Origin: Afifellaceae bacterium | GTDB lineage: Bacteria > Pseudomonadota > Alphaproteobacteria > Rhizobiales > Afifellaceae | Length of the DNA stretch: 43,187 nucleotides | Reading direction: 5' to 3' | Assembly (NCBI GenBank): GCA_028284625.1 | Contig: JANQRH010000012.1 | Coordinates: forward strand, 1 to 43,187 | In this document: in pieces, positions 17,317 through 27,485 of the stretch | Layout: each line of letters begins with the position of its first letter | Position numbering within the stretch: the stretch's first letter is position 1 | Notes under the pieces: generated by a model | What the model was told of the DNA's origin: nothing | Databases searched by the model: none | The model's input: the letters and a program-made list of their open reading frames with translations, nothing else | Translations under genes and position numbers: made by a program

Positions 17317-17865
17317 ATGGTCGCACCGATGATTCGATCCTGGCGCATTCCGCACCGCACCCTCGCCACGCTTGTTGGTGCCGCATTCCTGGCGGTGCTC
17401 CCGCAATCCGCGACCACTCAGAACGAGCGGCGCGGCACCGGCCTGCCGCTGCCCCGCTTCGTCAGCCTCAAATCCGACGACGTGAATGTCCGTCGCGGAC
17501 CGGGGCAGGAATATGAGATCGCCTTCAAATTCGTCCGCGAAGGTCTGCCGGTGGAGATCACCCAGGAGTTCGATACCTGGCGGAAGATACGCGATTCAGA
17601 AGGCGCGGAGGGCTGGATCTTCCACAGCCTGTTGTCGGGAAAGCGCACCGCGCTCGTGGCGCCCTGGGAGAAGGGTGGCCCCTTTGCCGCCAGGCGCAGC
17701 GACAGCGCGCAGGCCGCCATCGTCGCCTATCTGGAGCCGGGCGTCGTCGTTGACCTGGAAGAGTGCAACGGCTCCTGGTGCCAGCTCAGCGTCAAAGGCT
17801 ACGAAGGGTGGCTGGAGCAGGAGCGCCTGTGGGGCGTCTATCCGGACGAAGTGTTCCGCGAATAG
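17317..17865 (+). CDS. Exported protein with SH3b repeats
   Basis: The 182-residue protein begins with a basic stretch and a signal peptide (hydrophobic core about 17-30, ending in LPQSATTQ). Two SH3b-like units follow, at about 48-110 (KSDDVNVRRGPGQEYEIAFKF ... GWIFHSLLSGKR) and 115-175 (WCQLSVKGYEGWLEQERLWGVYPDE). Such domains bind cell-wall or other periplasmic ligands, but no enzyme domain is attached. The closest AGGAGGA is 16 bases before ATG 17317, a long spacing. The gene ends 2 bp from the end of irr. Confidence 0.8.
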   Translation: MVAPMIRSWRIPHRTLATLVGAAFLAVLPQSATTQNERRGTGLPLPRFVSLKSDDVNVRRGPGQEYEIAFKFVREGLPVEITQEFDTWRKIRDSEGAEGWIFHSLLSGKRTALVAPWEKGGPFAARRSDSAQAAIVAYLEPGVVVDLEECNGSWCQLSVKGYEGWLEQERLWGVYPDEVFRE

Positions 17866-17867
17866 AT

Positions 17868-18293
17868 TTATTGGCGCCGGCGAACGCGAACCACGACATC
17901 GACCGACACGATTTCCATGCCCGGCGGCGGCGACGGGAGATCGTCGATCTCCAGGCTGCCCTCCATGTCGATCAGCCGAGCCTCGCCCTCCACAAAGAAA
18001 TGGTGGTGCTCGGTGGTGTTGGTGTCGAAATAGATGCGGCTGCCGTCGATCGTGACTTCACGAAGCAGGCCCACCTCGGTGAACTGATGCAGCGCGTTGT
18101 AGACGGTCGCCAGCGATACGCGCACGCCCGCCGCCTGCGCCTCCGCATGCAGCTCCTCCGCCGAAATGTGGCGATGCCCCTTGGCAAACAGCAAAGAGCT
18201 GAGCTCGATACGCTGGCGCGTCGGCCTCAGCCCCGCCCCGCGGAGCTGCGCTGCCATACCAGTGCCAAAGCCTTGTTTTGCAGGGTTTTCCAT
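17868..18293 (-). CDS. irr: Iron response regulator of the Fur family (Irr)
   Basis: The 141-residue protein is a Fur-fold winged-helix repressor. The DNA-binding part contains GLRPTRQRIELSSLLF and VSLATVYNALHQFTEVGLLREV, and the HHH motif (96-98, in EHHHFFVEGE) is the signature of Irr, which senses haem in place of free iron. The N-terminal haem regulatory motif with Cys-Pro found in Bradyrhizobium Irr is absent, as in the Rhizobium-type proteins. It is divergent from fabA-fabB-fabI. I looked for an iron control element in the intergenic space and found none. Confidence 0.88.
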   Translation of the reverse strand: MENPAKQGFGTGMAAQLRGAGLRPTRQRIELSSLLFAKGHRHISAEELHAEAQAAGVRVSLATVYNALHQFTEVGLLREVTIDGSRIYFDTNTTEHHHFFVEGEARLIDMEGSLEIDDLPSPPPGMEIVSVDVVVRVRRRQ

Positions 18294-18325
18294 CGCCTGT
18301 AGCAGCCCTATTTCTCGCCGGCGAT

Positions 18326-18354
18326 TTTATAAAGGACCGCCGGGCCGGACACAA
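18326..18354 (-). promoter_or_regulatory. irr: Candidate sigma-70 promoter of irr
   Basis: On the minus strand TTGTGT (18349-18354) and TATAAA (18326-18331) are 17 bp apart. Transcription would start near 18319, giving a leader of about 26 nt before the irr start codon. The -10 region lies in a small TTTATAAA palindrome in an otherwise GC-rich stretch, which makes it stand out. Confidence 0.5.
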
Positions 18355-18449
18355 CCTGATGGTATGCGACGGGCGTTTCGCGCGCCGCCGGCCTGTGTTA
18401 GGTACTGTAACGAACCGTGAGGCAGAGCGGCGGGAGGCCCAAGCGACAG

Positions 18450-18956
18450 ATGACTGAGCGCCAGTCGCGGTACGAGTACGAGGAGTTGCTGGCATGCGGG
18501 CGCGGCGAGCTCTTTGGCGAGGGCAACGCCCAGTTGCCGCTGCCGCCGATGCTGATGTTCGACCGGATATCGGAGATTTCGGAGGAAGGCGGCGAAAACG
18601 GCAAAGGCAAGGTGCGGGCCGAGCTGGCCGTCCAACCCGATCTTTGGTTCTTCTCCTGCCACTTCAAAGGCGATCCGGTCATGCCCGGCTGCCTTGGCCT
18701 TGATGCGTTGTGGCAGATGCTTGGCTTCTTTCTCGGCTGGCTGGGCGGCGAGGGGCGCGGCCGTGCGCTTTCCGTGGGCGAAGTGAAGTTCTCCGGCATG
18801 GTGCTGCCAAGCATCAAGATGATCGAATACGGCGTCGACCTGAAGCGCATCGTGCGCGCCAAGCTGACACTGGGCATCGGCGACGGATGGCTGAAGGCGG
18901 ACGGTGAGACTATCTATCAGGCGGCCAATCTCAGGGTCGGCCTGTTCAAGAGCTGA
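18450..18956 (+). CDS. fabA: 3-hydroxydecanoyl-ACP dehydratase/isomerase
   Basis: The 169-residue hot-dog-fold protein dehydrates 3-hydroxydecanoyl-ACP and isomerises the trans-2 bond to cis-3, the branch point for unsaturated fatty acids. The active pair is His71 and Asp85 in [21 protein letters not shown], the FabA signature, which separates it from FabZ. ATG 18450 gives the usual FabA length. The GTG at 18417 would add 11 atypical residues. fabB follows after 65 bp. Confidence 0.96.
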   Translation: MTERQSRYEYEELLACGRGELFGEGNAQLPLPPMLMFDRISEISEEGGENGKGKVRAELAVQPDLWFFSCHFKGDPVMPGCLGLDALWQMLGFFLGWLGGEGRGRALSVGEVKFSGMVLPSIKMIEYGVDLKRIVRAKLTLGIGDGWLKADGETIYQAANLRVGLFKS

Positions 18957-19021
18957 GCGCACAGGCCGACCGTGCGGATCTCTAAAATGCTGCACCGCGT
19001 GAGCAAGAGAAGGAGAGCGCC

Positions 19022-20245
19022 ATGAGACGGGTCGTCGTCTCCGGTATGGGCATCGTCTCATCCATCGGAAACAACACCCAGGAGGTGCTGGCGAGCCTGC
19101 GCGAGGGGCGTTCCGGGGTTGCCTTTGCGGAGAAATACAAGGAGCTCGGGTTCCGCTGCCAGGTGCATGCCGCACCCGATCCCGACCCCGCCGACGCGCT
19201 TGAGCGGCGCACGACCCGCTTCATGGGGCGCGGCGCGGCGTGGAACTACATCGCCATGCAGCAGGCGATCCAAGATTCCGGCTTGGAGGAAAGCGACGTC
19301 TCCAACGAGCGCACCGGCATCATCATGGGCTCCGGCGGCCCGTCGACTCGCGCCATCGTGGAGGCCGCCGACGTGACGCGCGAAAAGGGCGCCAAGCGTG
19401 TCGGCCCCTTTGCGGTGCCCAAGGCGATGTCATCCACTAATTCCGCAACACTCGCCACGCCGTTCAAGATCAAGGGCGTGAACTATTCCATCTCGTCGGC
19501 CTGCGCGACCTCCAACCATTGCATCGGCAACGCCTACGAGATCATTCAGCTTGGCAAGCAGGACATGATCTTCGCCGGCGGCGGCGAGGAGCTTGATTGG
19601 ACGCTCTCCAACCTCTTCGACGGCATGGGCGCCATGTCGAGCAACTTCAACGACACGCCGGAGAAGTCCTCACGCGCCTATGACGTGAACCGCGACGGCT
19701 TCGTCATCGCCGGCGGCGCCGGCGTCGTGGTGCTGGAGGAGCTGGAGCATGCCAAGGCCCGCGGCGCGAAAATCTACGGCGAGATAACCGGCTACGGCGC
19801 AACCTCCGACGGCTACGACATGGTCCAGCCCTCCGGCGAGGGCGCGGTGCGCTGCATGAAGATGGCGCTGTCGACGGTGAAAGCGCCGGTCGATTACATA
19901 AACCCGCATGCGACCTCCACGCCGATCGGCGACGAACGCGAGATCGACGCCATCCGCGAGGTCTTCGGTTCTGCCGAAAAATCCCCGCCCATCTCCGCCA
20001 CCAAGTCGCTGACCGGGCATTCGCTGGGCGCCACCGGCGTGCAGGAGACCATCTACTGCCTCTTGATGATGCAAAGCGGCTTCATCTGCGCCAGCGCCAA
20101 TATCGACGAGCTTGATCCGAAATTCGCGGACATGCCCATCGTTCGGGAGCGCCGCGACGATGTCAGCCTCAATTGCGTTCTCTCCAATTCCTTTGGCTTC
20201 GGCGGCACCAACGCGACTTTGGCCGTAGAGCGCTACGCAAGTTAG
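19022..20245 (+). CDS. fabB: 3-oxoacyl-ACP synthase I
   Basis: The 407-residue condensing enzyme elongates cis-unsaturated acyl-ACPs. The nucleophile Cys161 ([10 protein letters not shown]), His296 ([11 protein letters not shown]) and His333 (TGHSLGATG) form the Cys-His-His triad of the KAS I/II class. The C-terminal [13 protein letters not shown] loop is present. Pairing with fabA supports KAS I and not KAS II. AGGAGAG lies shortly before ATG 19022. fabI follows after 9 bp. Confidence 0.95.
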   Translation: MRRVVVSGMGIVSSIGNNTQEVLASLREGRSGVAFAEKYKELGFRCQVHAAPDPDPADALERRTTRFMGRGAAWNYIAMQQAIQDSGLEESDVSNERTGIIMGSGGPSTRAIVEAADVTREKGAKRVGPFAVPKAMSSTNSATLATPFKIKGVNYSISSACATSNHCIGNAYEIIQLGKQDMIFAGGGEELDWTLSNLFDGMGAMSSNFNDTPEKSSRAYDVNRDGFVIAGGAGVVVLEELEHAKARGAKIYGEITGYGATSDGYDMVQPSGEGAVRCMKMALSTVKAPVDYINPHATSTPIGDEREIDAIREVFGSAEKSPPISATKSLTGHSLGATGVQETIYCLLMMQSGFICASANIDELDPKFADMPIVRERRDDVSLNCVLSNSFGFGGTNATLAVERYAS

Positions 20246-20254
20246 GACGCCGGC

Positions 20255-21094
20255 ATGACTGGTTTGATGGCCGGCAAGCGCGGCCTAATCATGGGCGTCG
20301 CGAACGACCATTCCATTGCCTGGGGCATCGCCAAGGCGCTCAGCGAAAATGGGGCGGAGCTTGCCTTTACCTATCAGGGCGAGCATTTCGGCCGACGGGT
20401 GAAGCCGCTTGCGGAATCGGTCGGCGCCGACCTTCTCTATCATTGCGACGTAGAAGATGTGGCGTCCCTGGAGGCGGTTTTCGGCGATCTTAAGCAGAAA
20501 TGGGGCACGCTGGATTTCGTCGTGCACGCCATCGCCTTCTCCGACAAAACGGGCTTACGCGGACGTTACGCAGACACCTCACGCGAGAACTTCTCGCGCA
20601 CCATGCTGATCTCCTGCTTCTCCTTTACGGAAGTCGCCCGCATGGCGGCAGAGCTCATGCCGTCCGGCGGCAGCCTTTTGACGCTCACCTATGGCGGTGC
20701 AACGCGAGTGATGCCCAACTACAACGTCATGGGCGTCGCGAAGGCGGCGCTGGAAGCCTCCGTGCGCTATTTGGCGGCCGATTTCGGACAGAGTGCCGTG
20801 CGCGTCAACGCCATCTCCGCCGGGCCGATCCGCACGCTCGCTGGCGCCGGCGTGGCCGACGCGCGGCTGATGTTCAACTATCAGCGCACCAACGCGCCGC
20901 TGAAATACGACATCTCGACCGACGATGTGGGCGGCGCCGCGCTCTATCTGCTTAGCGACCTGTCGCGCGCGGTAACCGGCGAGGTTCATTTCGTGGATTG
21001 CGGCTACAACGTCGTGGCGATGCCACGCTTGGAGCAGCTCAAGCAGCACGACAGCAAATCAGAGGCCGACGGTCCGGGCGAATCTGGCGGCTGA
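20255..21094 (+). CDS. fabI: Enoyl-ACP reductase (NADH), FabI
   Basis: The 279-residue SDR-fold protein reduces trans-2-enoyl-ACP, the last step of each elongation round. It has the FabI nucleotide motif GVANDHSIAWGIA (14-26). The active residues Tyr146, Tyr156 and Lys163 are in the same numbering as E. coli FabI. The family's SAGPIRTLA stretch is present at about 190-198. The C-terminal tail after VVAMP is polar and about 20 residues longer than the core. Rhizobia often carry two FabI copies, so this one may be the fabAB-linked paralogue. Confidence 0.94.
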   Translation: MTGLMAGKRGLIMGVANDHSIAWGIAKALSENGAELAFTYQGEHFGRRVKPLAESVGADLLYHCDVEDVASLEAVFGDLKQKWGTLDFVVHAIAFSDKTGLRGRYADTSRENFSRTMLISCFSFTEVARMAAELMPSGGSLLTLTYGGATRVMPNYNVMGVAKAALEASVRYLAADFGQSAVRVNAISAGPIRTLAGAGVADARLMFNYQRTNAPLKYDISTDDVGGAALYLLSDLSRAVTGEVHFVDCGYNVVAMPRLEQLKQHDSKSEADGPGESGG

Positions 21095-21183
21095 AAGCCG
21101 GAATCCAGCGGAAATTGCGCTTCTAGTAAGGAAATTCTTTACAGGAATTTGGTTCTCCTGGCCGTCTCTGGCTGGGAACTCGC

Positions 21184-23103
21184 ATGTCCATTACAAAATT
21201 TCGCGCCGCGATCATCGTCTTCGTCGTCGGCTTCGCGCTGGGAGCCTCGGTTTTCCTGGCGTCTCGGCTGTTCGTTCGGTCGGTTCTGAACAACGACGCC
21301 ATGCTGGCGGCTGAGGAGCTCGCCGCCGATCTCGGCATTGGCCGGTCGATCGACACCAGCGCCGCCCTCTCCTCGGTGATTCGCTATACCTATTTCGATC
21401 TCAACGGTACAGTGATCGAGAGCGCATCGCCCGGCATCGAGGGCGAAGGCGCGCAGATCAACGTGCCGGAAGGCCTGAACCCGTCGGAAATCGTGCGAGA
21501 CGGTGGCGCGTTCATCGACGAATCGTCGCCTCTCTTCAGCTTCATTGGCACGAACACCTCCGCCGTCAAGCGACTGGTGGTTCCCGTCACCACCGATGGT
21601 GAGCTGGTCGGCTCGCTCCTCGTAGTCGTCGATCAAGGTCGCGCTTTGGCTTCGCTGACGCGCGCCTTCTCCGTCATCGCCATCGTCACCGTCGGTATGG
21701 CGGTGCTGGCCGTCGTGGCGGTCGCTTTCGTGGTCACGCGCGGACGTGGCTTCCGCCAGCGCAAGAACTTCGATCCCACGAAAGTGCCCCAAGACGCGCT
21801 TACGGGCGTGGCGACGCGCGCCGGCTTGATGGAGATCCTCGATGACGTGATGGAGCGCGCTGGGGAGTCCGACCATCAGGTTGTGCTGATGGTGATCGAT
21901 CTGGATCGCTTCAGTGCGGTCAATGGCATTTGGGGACATGCGATCGGCGACAAGGTCCTGCAGATGGCCGCCGGCCGGCTGCAGAACATCGCCACCGATA
22001 CATTCGGCGTTGCCCGCATCTCCGGCGATGAGTTCGCTGTGATCGTGGAAAGCTCCGAAACGCGCTCCATGCAGGAACTCGCGGGGCGCGTTCGCGAAGT
22101 CATCAGCGCGCCGTTCGAGGTCGATGGCGCGTCGATCATGCTGAGCGCGTCCATCGGCGGCGCGCTCTACCCCATCAACGCCGATAGCGGCGATATGCTC
22201 TTCCGCGCCGCCTGCAACGCTCTGGCCAAAGCCAAGATGCAGGGCCGCAACGCGCTTGCCGTGTTCGACACGGAGATGAAGCAGCGCATGCAGCGCCACG
22301 AGGCGCTTGAGCGCGACCTGCGCTCCGCCATCGAGCGCGACGAATTCGTCGTCTATTATCAGCCGCAGGTCGAACTGGCCTCCGGTCGCCTGCGTGGCTA
22401 CGAAGCCCTGGTGCGATGGGAGCGGCCGGGCGAAGGCATCCTGTCGCCGCGCGACTTCCTGTCCGTCGCCGAAGAGACCGGGCTTATTTTGCCGATCGGC
22501 AACTGGGTGCTGCACAAAGCCTGCCAGGACGCCGCCGAATGGCTGGAGGCGGATTCCGTCGCCGTCAACCTGTCGTCCGCCCAGTTCCGTTCGCAGGAGA
22601 TCGACAAGACGATCGCCGGCGTGCTCCAGGAGACTGGTTTGGCGCCGGACCGCCTTGAGATCGAGGTGCCGGAGAACCTGTTCCTCGATGGCGCACAGGA
22701 TGTGATGGACACGCTCAACCGCATCAAGGCGCTGGGCGTGCGCATCGCCATGGACGATTTCGGCTGCGGCTATGCCGGCCTCGCCTCGTTGGCTCAGTTC
22801 CCCTTCGACAAGATCAAGATCGACCGCTCCTTTGTTGGGCAATTGACGCAGGACGCCGACGTGGCGGCCATCGTGACCTCCATCGTCTCGCTGGGGCGTT
22901 CCATCAGCGTCGACGTCACCGCGGAGGGTGTCGAAACCAAAGAGCAAGTGACGCTGCTAAGGGCAGCCGGCTGCAGCATCGTTCAGGGCTTTCGCTTTGG
23001 CGCACCGCAACGGGACGCGGCGGTAGCCGCGAATGCCGCGCGAGCGGAGGCTGAGAACCTCCTTGCGCCGGACGTTCAAGAACCGGTCGAGCGGACCGGC
23101 TGA
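21184..23103 (+). CDS. Membrane GGDEF-EAL protein with intact motifs
   Basis: The 639-residue protein has two membrane helices (about 8-30 and 161-184) enclosing a periplasmic sensor region of some 130 residues. A GGDEF domain (about 203-362) and an EAL domain (about 372-615) follow. The GGDEF site reads SGDEF (280-284), compatible with cyclic-di-GMP synthesis. The EAL domain keeps EAL (407-409), Asn462, Glu497, DDFG (524-527), Lys545 and EGVET (581-585), so phosphodiesterase activity is plausible. It is followed after 101 bp by a paralogue with the same layout. The signal sensed is unknown. Confidence 0.9.
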   Translation: MSITKFRAAIIVFVVGFALGASVFLASRLFVRSVLNNDAMLAAEELAADLGIGRSIDTSAALSSVIRYTYFDLNGTVIESASPGIEGEGAQINVPEGLNPSEIVRDGGAFIDESSPLFSFIGTNTSAVKRLVVPVTTDGELVGSLLVVVDQGRALASLTRAFSVIAIVTVGMAVLAVVAVAFVVTRGRGFRQRKNFDPTKVPQDALTGVATRAGLMEILDDVMERAGESDHQVVLMVIDLDRFSAVNGIWGHAIGDKVLQMAAGRLQNIATDTFGVARISGDEFAVIVESSETRSMQELAGRVREVISAPFEVDGASIMLSASIGGALYPINADSGDMLFRAACNALAKAKMQGRNALAVFDTEMKQRMQRHEALERDLRSAIERDEFVVYYQPQVELASGRLRGYEALVRWERPGEGILSPRDFLSVAEETGLILPIGNWVLHKACQDAAEWLEADSVAVNLSSAQFRSQEIDKTIAGVLQETGLAPDRLEIEVPENLFLDGAQDVMDTLNRIKALGVRIAMDDFGCGYAGLASLAQFPFDKIKIDRSFVGQLTQDADVAAIVTSIVSLGRSISVDVTAEGVETKEQVTLLRAAGCSIVQGFRFGAPQRDAAVAANAARAEAENLLAPDVQEPVERTG

Positions 23104-23204
23104 GTGACGCAATTGCGCTCCCCTCGGTCAGGACACAAGCCGGGGGTGAGTTAGCGCCAACGATACGGCGGCGGGTGCCGCGCAGGTAACGGAGGTCGCG
23201 CGGA

Positions 23205-25136
23205 TTGAAGCAGTTTGGCCGCAAGCATGTGACGGCGATCGCATGGATGCTGCTGCTCGGCGGCGCCATCCTCGCGACCGTGTTCATGCTCGGCCAGTTC
23301 GCCCTCAAGCGGATGTTGTCGAGCGATGCCGTCGCCACGGCCGAGGTTTGGTCGCGCTCGCTCATCAAAGAGGGAGCCGACCTCGAAGCGACGCTGGCCG
23401 GGGCCAGCAAGGACGCGCTCGTCTCTACGCTCGACATCACCAATATCGACCGGCTGGTGCTTGTTTCACCGAGTCACCAGCTGACCACGATCCATGGTGC
23501 GGATTCCGCTGAGGAGCTGCGTCGAATTCTCGTCGGGGCCACCGGCGCCAACATTCCGGTCTACGCGCAACCGAGCGGCGCCTTTACGCTGGATTCCGTC
23601 AAGTGGCCCAACCGCGCTGCCTACCACAGTTGGGTGCTCCTGCCCCCGGCCAGGGACGGCGGGGCACGCCTGGCGGTGCGCGTCGACCAATCGCCGACCG
23701 CCGCGGACACGATCTCCGGCTTCGCCCGCGAAGTTCTGTTCAGCGGCGGCGTCGCCCTCATCACGTTCATCTCGTTCATGGCCGGCTTCAGCTACCGCCA
23801 GCGCCAGCTCTCCGCCGAGAACGCCGCCATTCGCTTTCTGGCGCTGCATGACGAACTGACAGGTCTGCCAAATCGCAAGCAATTTGAAGAGTTTATGGCG
23901 AAAACGTTCGCTAAGGTCGAGCAGGAGGACCATAAGGCAGCGCTGTTTGTGCTTGATCTCGATGCGTTCAAGGCGGTCAACGACACGCTCGGCCACCCGG
24001 TCGGCGACAGTTTGCTCAAGGCGTGCGCCAGCCGGCTGAAGGCCTCGCTTCGAAGCGGCGACATGCTCGCCCGCCTGTCCGGCGACGAGTTCGCCATCGT
24101 CGTTCCCAGGGTGGTCGATCCGGCCATGCTCGCACCGCTGGCTGAACGCGTGTTGAAGCTGCTCTCAAGCCCGTTCCGCGTTGACGGGCACGAGATCCAG
24201 ATCGGCTGCTCTATCGGATTGGCCGTCGCTCCCGACAACGGCGCCGATATCCCCACGCTGATGCGTAATGCCGATTTCGCCCTCTACCGCGCCAAGAGCG
24301 AGGGACGTCGGACCTGGCGCTTCTTCGACCCGAAGATGGCGGAAGACCTGGAGAGCCGGCGCACGCTTGAGGACGGCCTCCGCCACGCTCTGGAGAACGA
24401 TCACTTCCAGGTGCTCTACCAGCCGCAGGTGGAGCTCGCGACCGGGCGCACAGTGGGCTTCGAAGCGATGCTGCGCTGGCGTCTGCCGGGCAAGGGGCTG
24501 GTGCCGGCGGCGGTGTTCGTCTCAATCGCCGAGGAGACCGGGCTCGTCGTGCCGATCGGCGAATGGGTTATTCGCCAGGTCGCACGCGACTGCGCGCTGC
24601 TTCCTGCAGGATGCCGCGTCGCCATCAATCTCTCCGCGCCGCAGCTGAAGCGCGACGGTTTCGACACCTTCATTCTTGAGACGCTGAAGAGCCATCAGAT
24701 CGACCCCGGCCGCATCGAGATTGAGGTCAACGAGACCATCCTCGGCCGCAACGAGTCGCTGGCGTTCTCGCGCCTGGAGGCCATTCGCGACGCCGGATTG
24801 CGGATCGTGATGGACGCCTTCGGCGTCGGCGCCCTTAGCCTCGGTATGCTGTCGCGCTATTCCTTCGACAAGATCAAGATCGACCGCTCCTTCCTCACCG
24901 AGAACGACGAGCAGAAGAGCGGTGCGGTGCTGGCGGCGGTGTGCAGCCTCGGCCATTCGCTCGGCTTCCGCGTCGCCGGCCAGGGCGTCGAGACGATCGA
25001 GCACGCGCAAATCTTGCGGGCCGCCGGATGTTCGGAGGCGCAGGGCTACTACTTCGCCGCACCGATGCCGCTGGAGAAGCTTCTGGAGCAGCAGCAGGCG
25101 GCCTCGCAGAAGAAGAAACTGGCCGCCGCTAGCTAG
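23205..25136 (+). CDS. Membrane GGDEF-EAL protein with degenerate EAL site
   Basis: The 643-residue protein repeats the layout of its upstream neighbour: a membrane helix at 11-32, a periplasmic region, a second helix at about 176-195, then GGDEF and EAL domains. The GGDEF motif is SGDEF (292-296). In the EAL domain the motif is EAM (420-422). The paired metal aspartates DDFG are replaced by DAFG (537-540), and EGVE is changed to QGVE (593-596). Loss of these ligands predicts no hydrolysis, so this protein may make or only bind cyclic-di-GMP. The start is TTG 23205 with GGAGG nine bases upstream. Confidence 0.88.
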   Translation: MKQFGRKHVTAIAWMLLLGGAILATVFMLGQFALKRMLSSDAVATAEVWSRSLIKEGADLEATLAGASKDALVSTLDITNIDRLVLVSPSHQLTTIHGADSAEELRRILVGATGANIPVYAQPSGAFTLDSVKWPNRAAYHSWVLLPPARDGGARLAVRVDQSPTAADTISGFAREVLFSGGVALITFISFMAGFSYRQRQLSAENAAIRFLALHDELTGLPNRKQFEEFMAKTFAKVEQEDHKAALFVLDLDAFKAVNDTLGHPVGDSLLKACASRLKASLRSGDMLARLSGDEFAIVVPRVVDPAMLAPLAERVLKLLSSPFRVDGHEIQIGCSIGLAVAPDNGADIPTLMRNADFALYRAKSEGRRTWRFFDPKMAEDLESRRTLEDGLRHALENDHFQVLYQPQVELATGRTVGFEAMLRWRLPGKGLVPAAVFVSIAEETGLVVPIGEWVIRQVARDCALLPAGCRVAINLSAPQLKRDGFDTFILETLKSHQIDPGRIEIEVNETILGRNESLAFSRLEAIRDAGLRIVMDAFGVGALSLGMLSRYSFDKIKIDRSFLTENDEQKSGAVLAAVCSLGHSLGFRVAGQGVETIEHAQILRAAGCSEAQGYYFAAPMPLEKLLEQQQAASQKKKLAAAS

Positions 25137-25161
25137 AGTATTGATTCCAAGGACAAAACGA

Positions 25162-25190
25162 AAAGGGCGCCCTGGGGCGCCCTTTGTTTT
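25162..25190. terminator. Bidirectional rho-independent terminator
   Basis: AAAGGGCGCC (25162-25171) pairs perfectly with GGCGCCCTTT (25176-25185) around a four-base loop. A TTTT tract follows on the plus strand. On the minus strand the run of A residues before the stem (25156-25164) supplies a broken U-tract. It sits between the end of the second GGDEF-EAL gene and the end of the convergent pnp gene and probably ends both transcripts. Confidence 0.9.
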
Positions 25191-25212
25191 GATTGATCAG
25201 CCGGTGAGCGCG

Positions 25213-27354
25213 CTACGCCGCGGCCTCGCCCTCGCCTTTTTCCTTGCGCGGGATCTCTTTGCCGGTCTCCTGATCGACAACCTTCATGGAGAGGCGGACC
25301 TTGCCGCGATCATCGCTCCCCATGAACTTGACCCAGACCTTGTCGCCCTCAGCCACGACATCCTTGACGTTCTGAACGCGCTGCGGCGCGAGCTGTGACA
25401 CATGCACCAAACCGTCACGCGGCCCGAAGAAGTTCACGAACGCACCAAAATCGACGATCTTCACGACCGTGCCCTGGTAGATCTGGCCAGGCTCCGGCTC
25501 TGCGGTGATGCCTTGAATCCACTTCATGGCTGCGCGGATGGATTCCGCATTGGCGGAGGCGACCTTCACCGTGCCGTCGTCGGAAATGTCGACCTTGGCG
25601 CCGGTCTTCTCCACGATCTCGCGGATGACCTTGCCGCCGGAACCGATGACATCGCGGATCTTGTCGACCGGGATGTTGATCACCTCAATGCGCGGCGCAT
25701 GCTCGCCGAGCTCGGCGCGCGCCTCACCCAGCGCCTTGGCCATCTCGCCGAGAATGTGCATGCGGCCATCTTTGGCCTGGTTGAGCGCTACCTGCATGAT
25801 TTCCTCGGTGATGCCTTGGATCTTGATGTCCATCTGCAGCGAAGTGATGCCCTTCTCCGTGCCGGCAACCTTGAAATCCATGTCGCCGAGATGGTCTTCG
25901 TCACCGAGAATGTCTGAGAGGACCGCGAAGCGCTCGTCCTCCTTGATCAGCCCCATGGCGATACCGGCCACCGGTGCCTTCAAGGGCACGCCGGCATCCA
26001 TCAGCGACAGCGAAGTGCCGCAGACGGTCGCCATGGAGGAGGAACCGTTGGATTCGGTAATCTCCGAGACGACACGCAGCGTGTAGGGGAACTCATGCGC
26101 CGGCGGCAGAATCGGCCGGAGCGCCCTCCACGCGAGCTTCCCGTGACCGATCTCACGTCGGCCCGCGCCGCCCATGCGGCCGGTCTCGCCCACCGAGTAC
26201 GGCGGGAAGTTGTAGTGCAGCATGAAGGCTTCTTTGTAGGTGCCTTCAAGGCTGTCGATCATCTGCTCGTCTTCGCCGGTGCCAAGCGTAGCGACGACCA
26301 GCGCCTGCGTTTCGCCGCGTGTGAAGAGCGCTGAACCATGCGTGCGCGGCAAGATGCCGGCCTCCGCCACGATCTGGCGAACGGTCGACAGATCGCGGCC
26401 GTCGATGCGCTGGCCGTTATCGAGAATGCGGCCGCGCACGATGTCGCTCTCCAGCTTCTTGAAGAGATCGCCGATAATCTGCGGCGACGGTGCATCTTCT
26501 GCGTCGGGCGGGCACAGCGCTGCCTTCACCTTGTCCTTCACCGCGCGCACGGCGTCCTGGCGCTCGGTCTTGGCGGTGATCGTGTAGGCGTTGCCGAGTT
26601 CTTCCGCGGCGATCCCGCGAACCTGCTCGTAGAGCGCGGAGCGGTCTTCCACGACATGCTCGCGCGGCTCCTTGGCGGAGCGTTCCGCAAGACTGACGAT
26701 AGCGTCGATCACCGGCTGGAAGCCGCGATGACCGAACATGACAGCGCCGAGCATGACGTCCTCAGATAGCTCATGCGCTTCCGATTCCACCATCAACACG
26801 GCATCGGCCGTGCCGGCCACGACCAGGTCGAGCTGCGAGTCCTTCACCTGGTCGACCAGCGGATTGAGCACATACTCGCCGTTCATATAGCCGACGCGCG
26901 CACCACCGATCGGCCCCATGAAGGGCACGCCCGAAAGCGTCAGCGCCGCCGACGCGGCGACCATGGCGACGATATCGGGATCGTTCTCCAGGTCGTGCGA
27001 GAGCACGGTGATGATGACCTGCGTGTCGTTCTTGTAGCCCGGCGCAAAGAGCGGCCGGATTGGCCGGTCGATGAGGCGCGAGGTCAGCGTCTCCTTCTCC
27101 GTCGGTCGACCTTCGCGCTTGAAGAAGCCGCCGGGAATGCGGCCGGCCGCGAAGTATTTTTCCTGATAGTTCACCGTGAGCGGGAAGAAGTCGAAGCCGG
27201 GCTTTGGCTCGTGCTCCGACACCACGGTGGCCAGCACCGCCGTCTCGCCATAGGTGGCAAGCACGGCGCCGTCGGCCTGACGCGCCATACGGCCCGTCTC
27301 CAAGACGAGCTTCCGCCCGCCCCACTCGATCTCGGCTTTTTGAATGTCAAACAT
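25213..27354 (-). CDS. pnp: Polyribonucleotide nucleotidyltransferase (PNPase)
   Basis: The 713-residue exoribonuclease degrades RNA 3' to 5' by phosphorolysis. Two RNase PH domains are at about 10-145 and 315-545, with a helical linker between them. Asp485 and Asp491 in [14 protein letters not shown] are the catalytic acids of the second. A KH domain (about 555-615, [11 protein letters not shown]) and an S1 domain (623-691) follow, then a short charged tail. ATG 27354 with AAGGACG upstream is the true start; the frame stays open for 28 further codons upstream. It follows rpsO, the classic arrangement. Confidence 0.96.
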   Translation of the reverse strand: MFDIQKAEIEWGGRKLVLETGRMARQADGAVLATYGETAVLATVVSEHEPKPGFDFFPLTVNYQEKYFAAGRIPGGFFKREGRPTEKETLTSRLIDRPIRPLFAPGYKNDTQVIITVLSHDLENDPDIVAMVAASAALTLSGVPFMGPIGGARVGYMNGEYVLNPLVDQVKDSQLDLVVAGTADAVLMVESEAHELSEDVMLGAVMFGHRGFQPVIDAIVSLAERSAKEPREHVVEDRSALYEQVRGIAAEELGNAYTITAKTERQDAVRAVKDKVKAALCPPDAEDAPSPQIIGDLFKKLESDIVRGRILDNGQRIDGRDLSTVRQIVAEAGILPRTHGSALFTRGETQALVVATLGTGEDEQMIDSLEGTYKEAFMLHYNFPPYSVGETGRMGGAGRREIGHGKLAWRALRPILPPAHEFPYTLRVVSEITESNGSSSMATVCGTSLSLMDAGVPLKAPVAGIAMGLIKEDERFAVLSDILGDEDHLGDMDFKVAGTEKGITSLQMDIKIQGITEEIMQVALNQAKDGRMHILGEMAKALGEARAELGEHAPRIEVINIPVDKIRDVIGSGGKVIREIVEKTGAKVDISDDGTVKVASANAESIRAAMKWIQGITAEPEPGQIYQGTVVKIVDFGAFVNFFGPRDGLVHVSQLAPQRVQNVKDVVAEGDKVWVKFMGSDDRGKVRLSMKVVDQETGKEIPRKEKGEGEAAA

Positions 27355-27485
27355 GGTTCGTCCTTTCAACGATCGGAAAGCAGGACGGGCCATGTGCAAG
27401 ATGACGGGGTGCTGGCGGGCTGCGAACTCAGCACACAAGCAACCGGCGATCCTGCCATGGCCACTCCTACCGGATGGGCTTTTAG

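Noticed and set aside
18294-18449. Iron control element for Irr in the irr-fabA space
   Set aside because: No stretch resembles the TTTAGAA-N3-TTCTAAA pattern, even loosely.
21139-22947. 602-residue open frame opposite the first GGDEF-EAL gene
   Set aside because: The plus-strand protein has all family motifs. The antisense frame has none and would overlap the whole gene.
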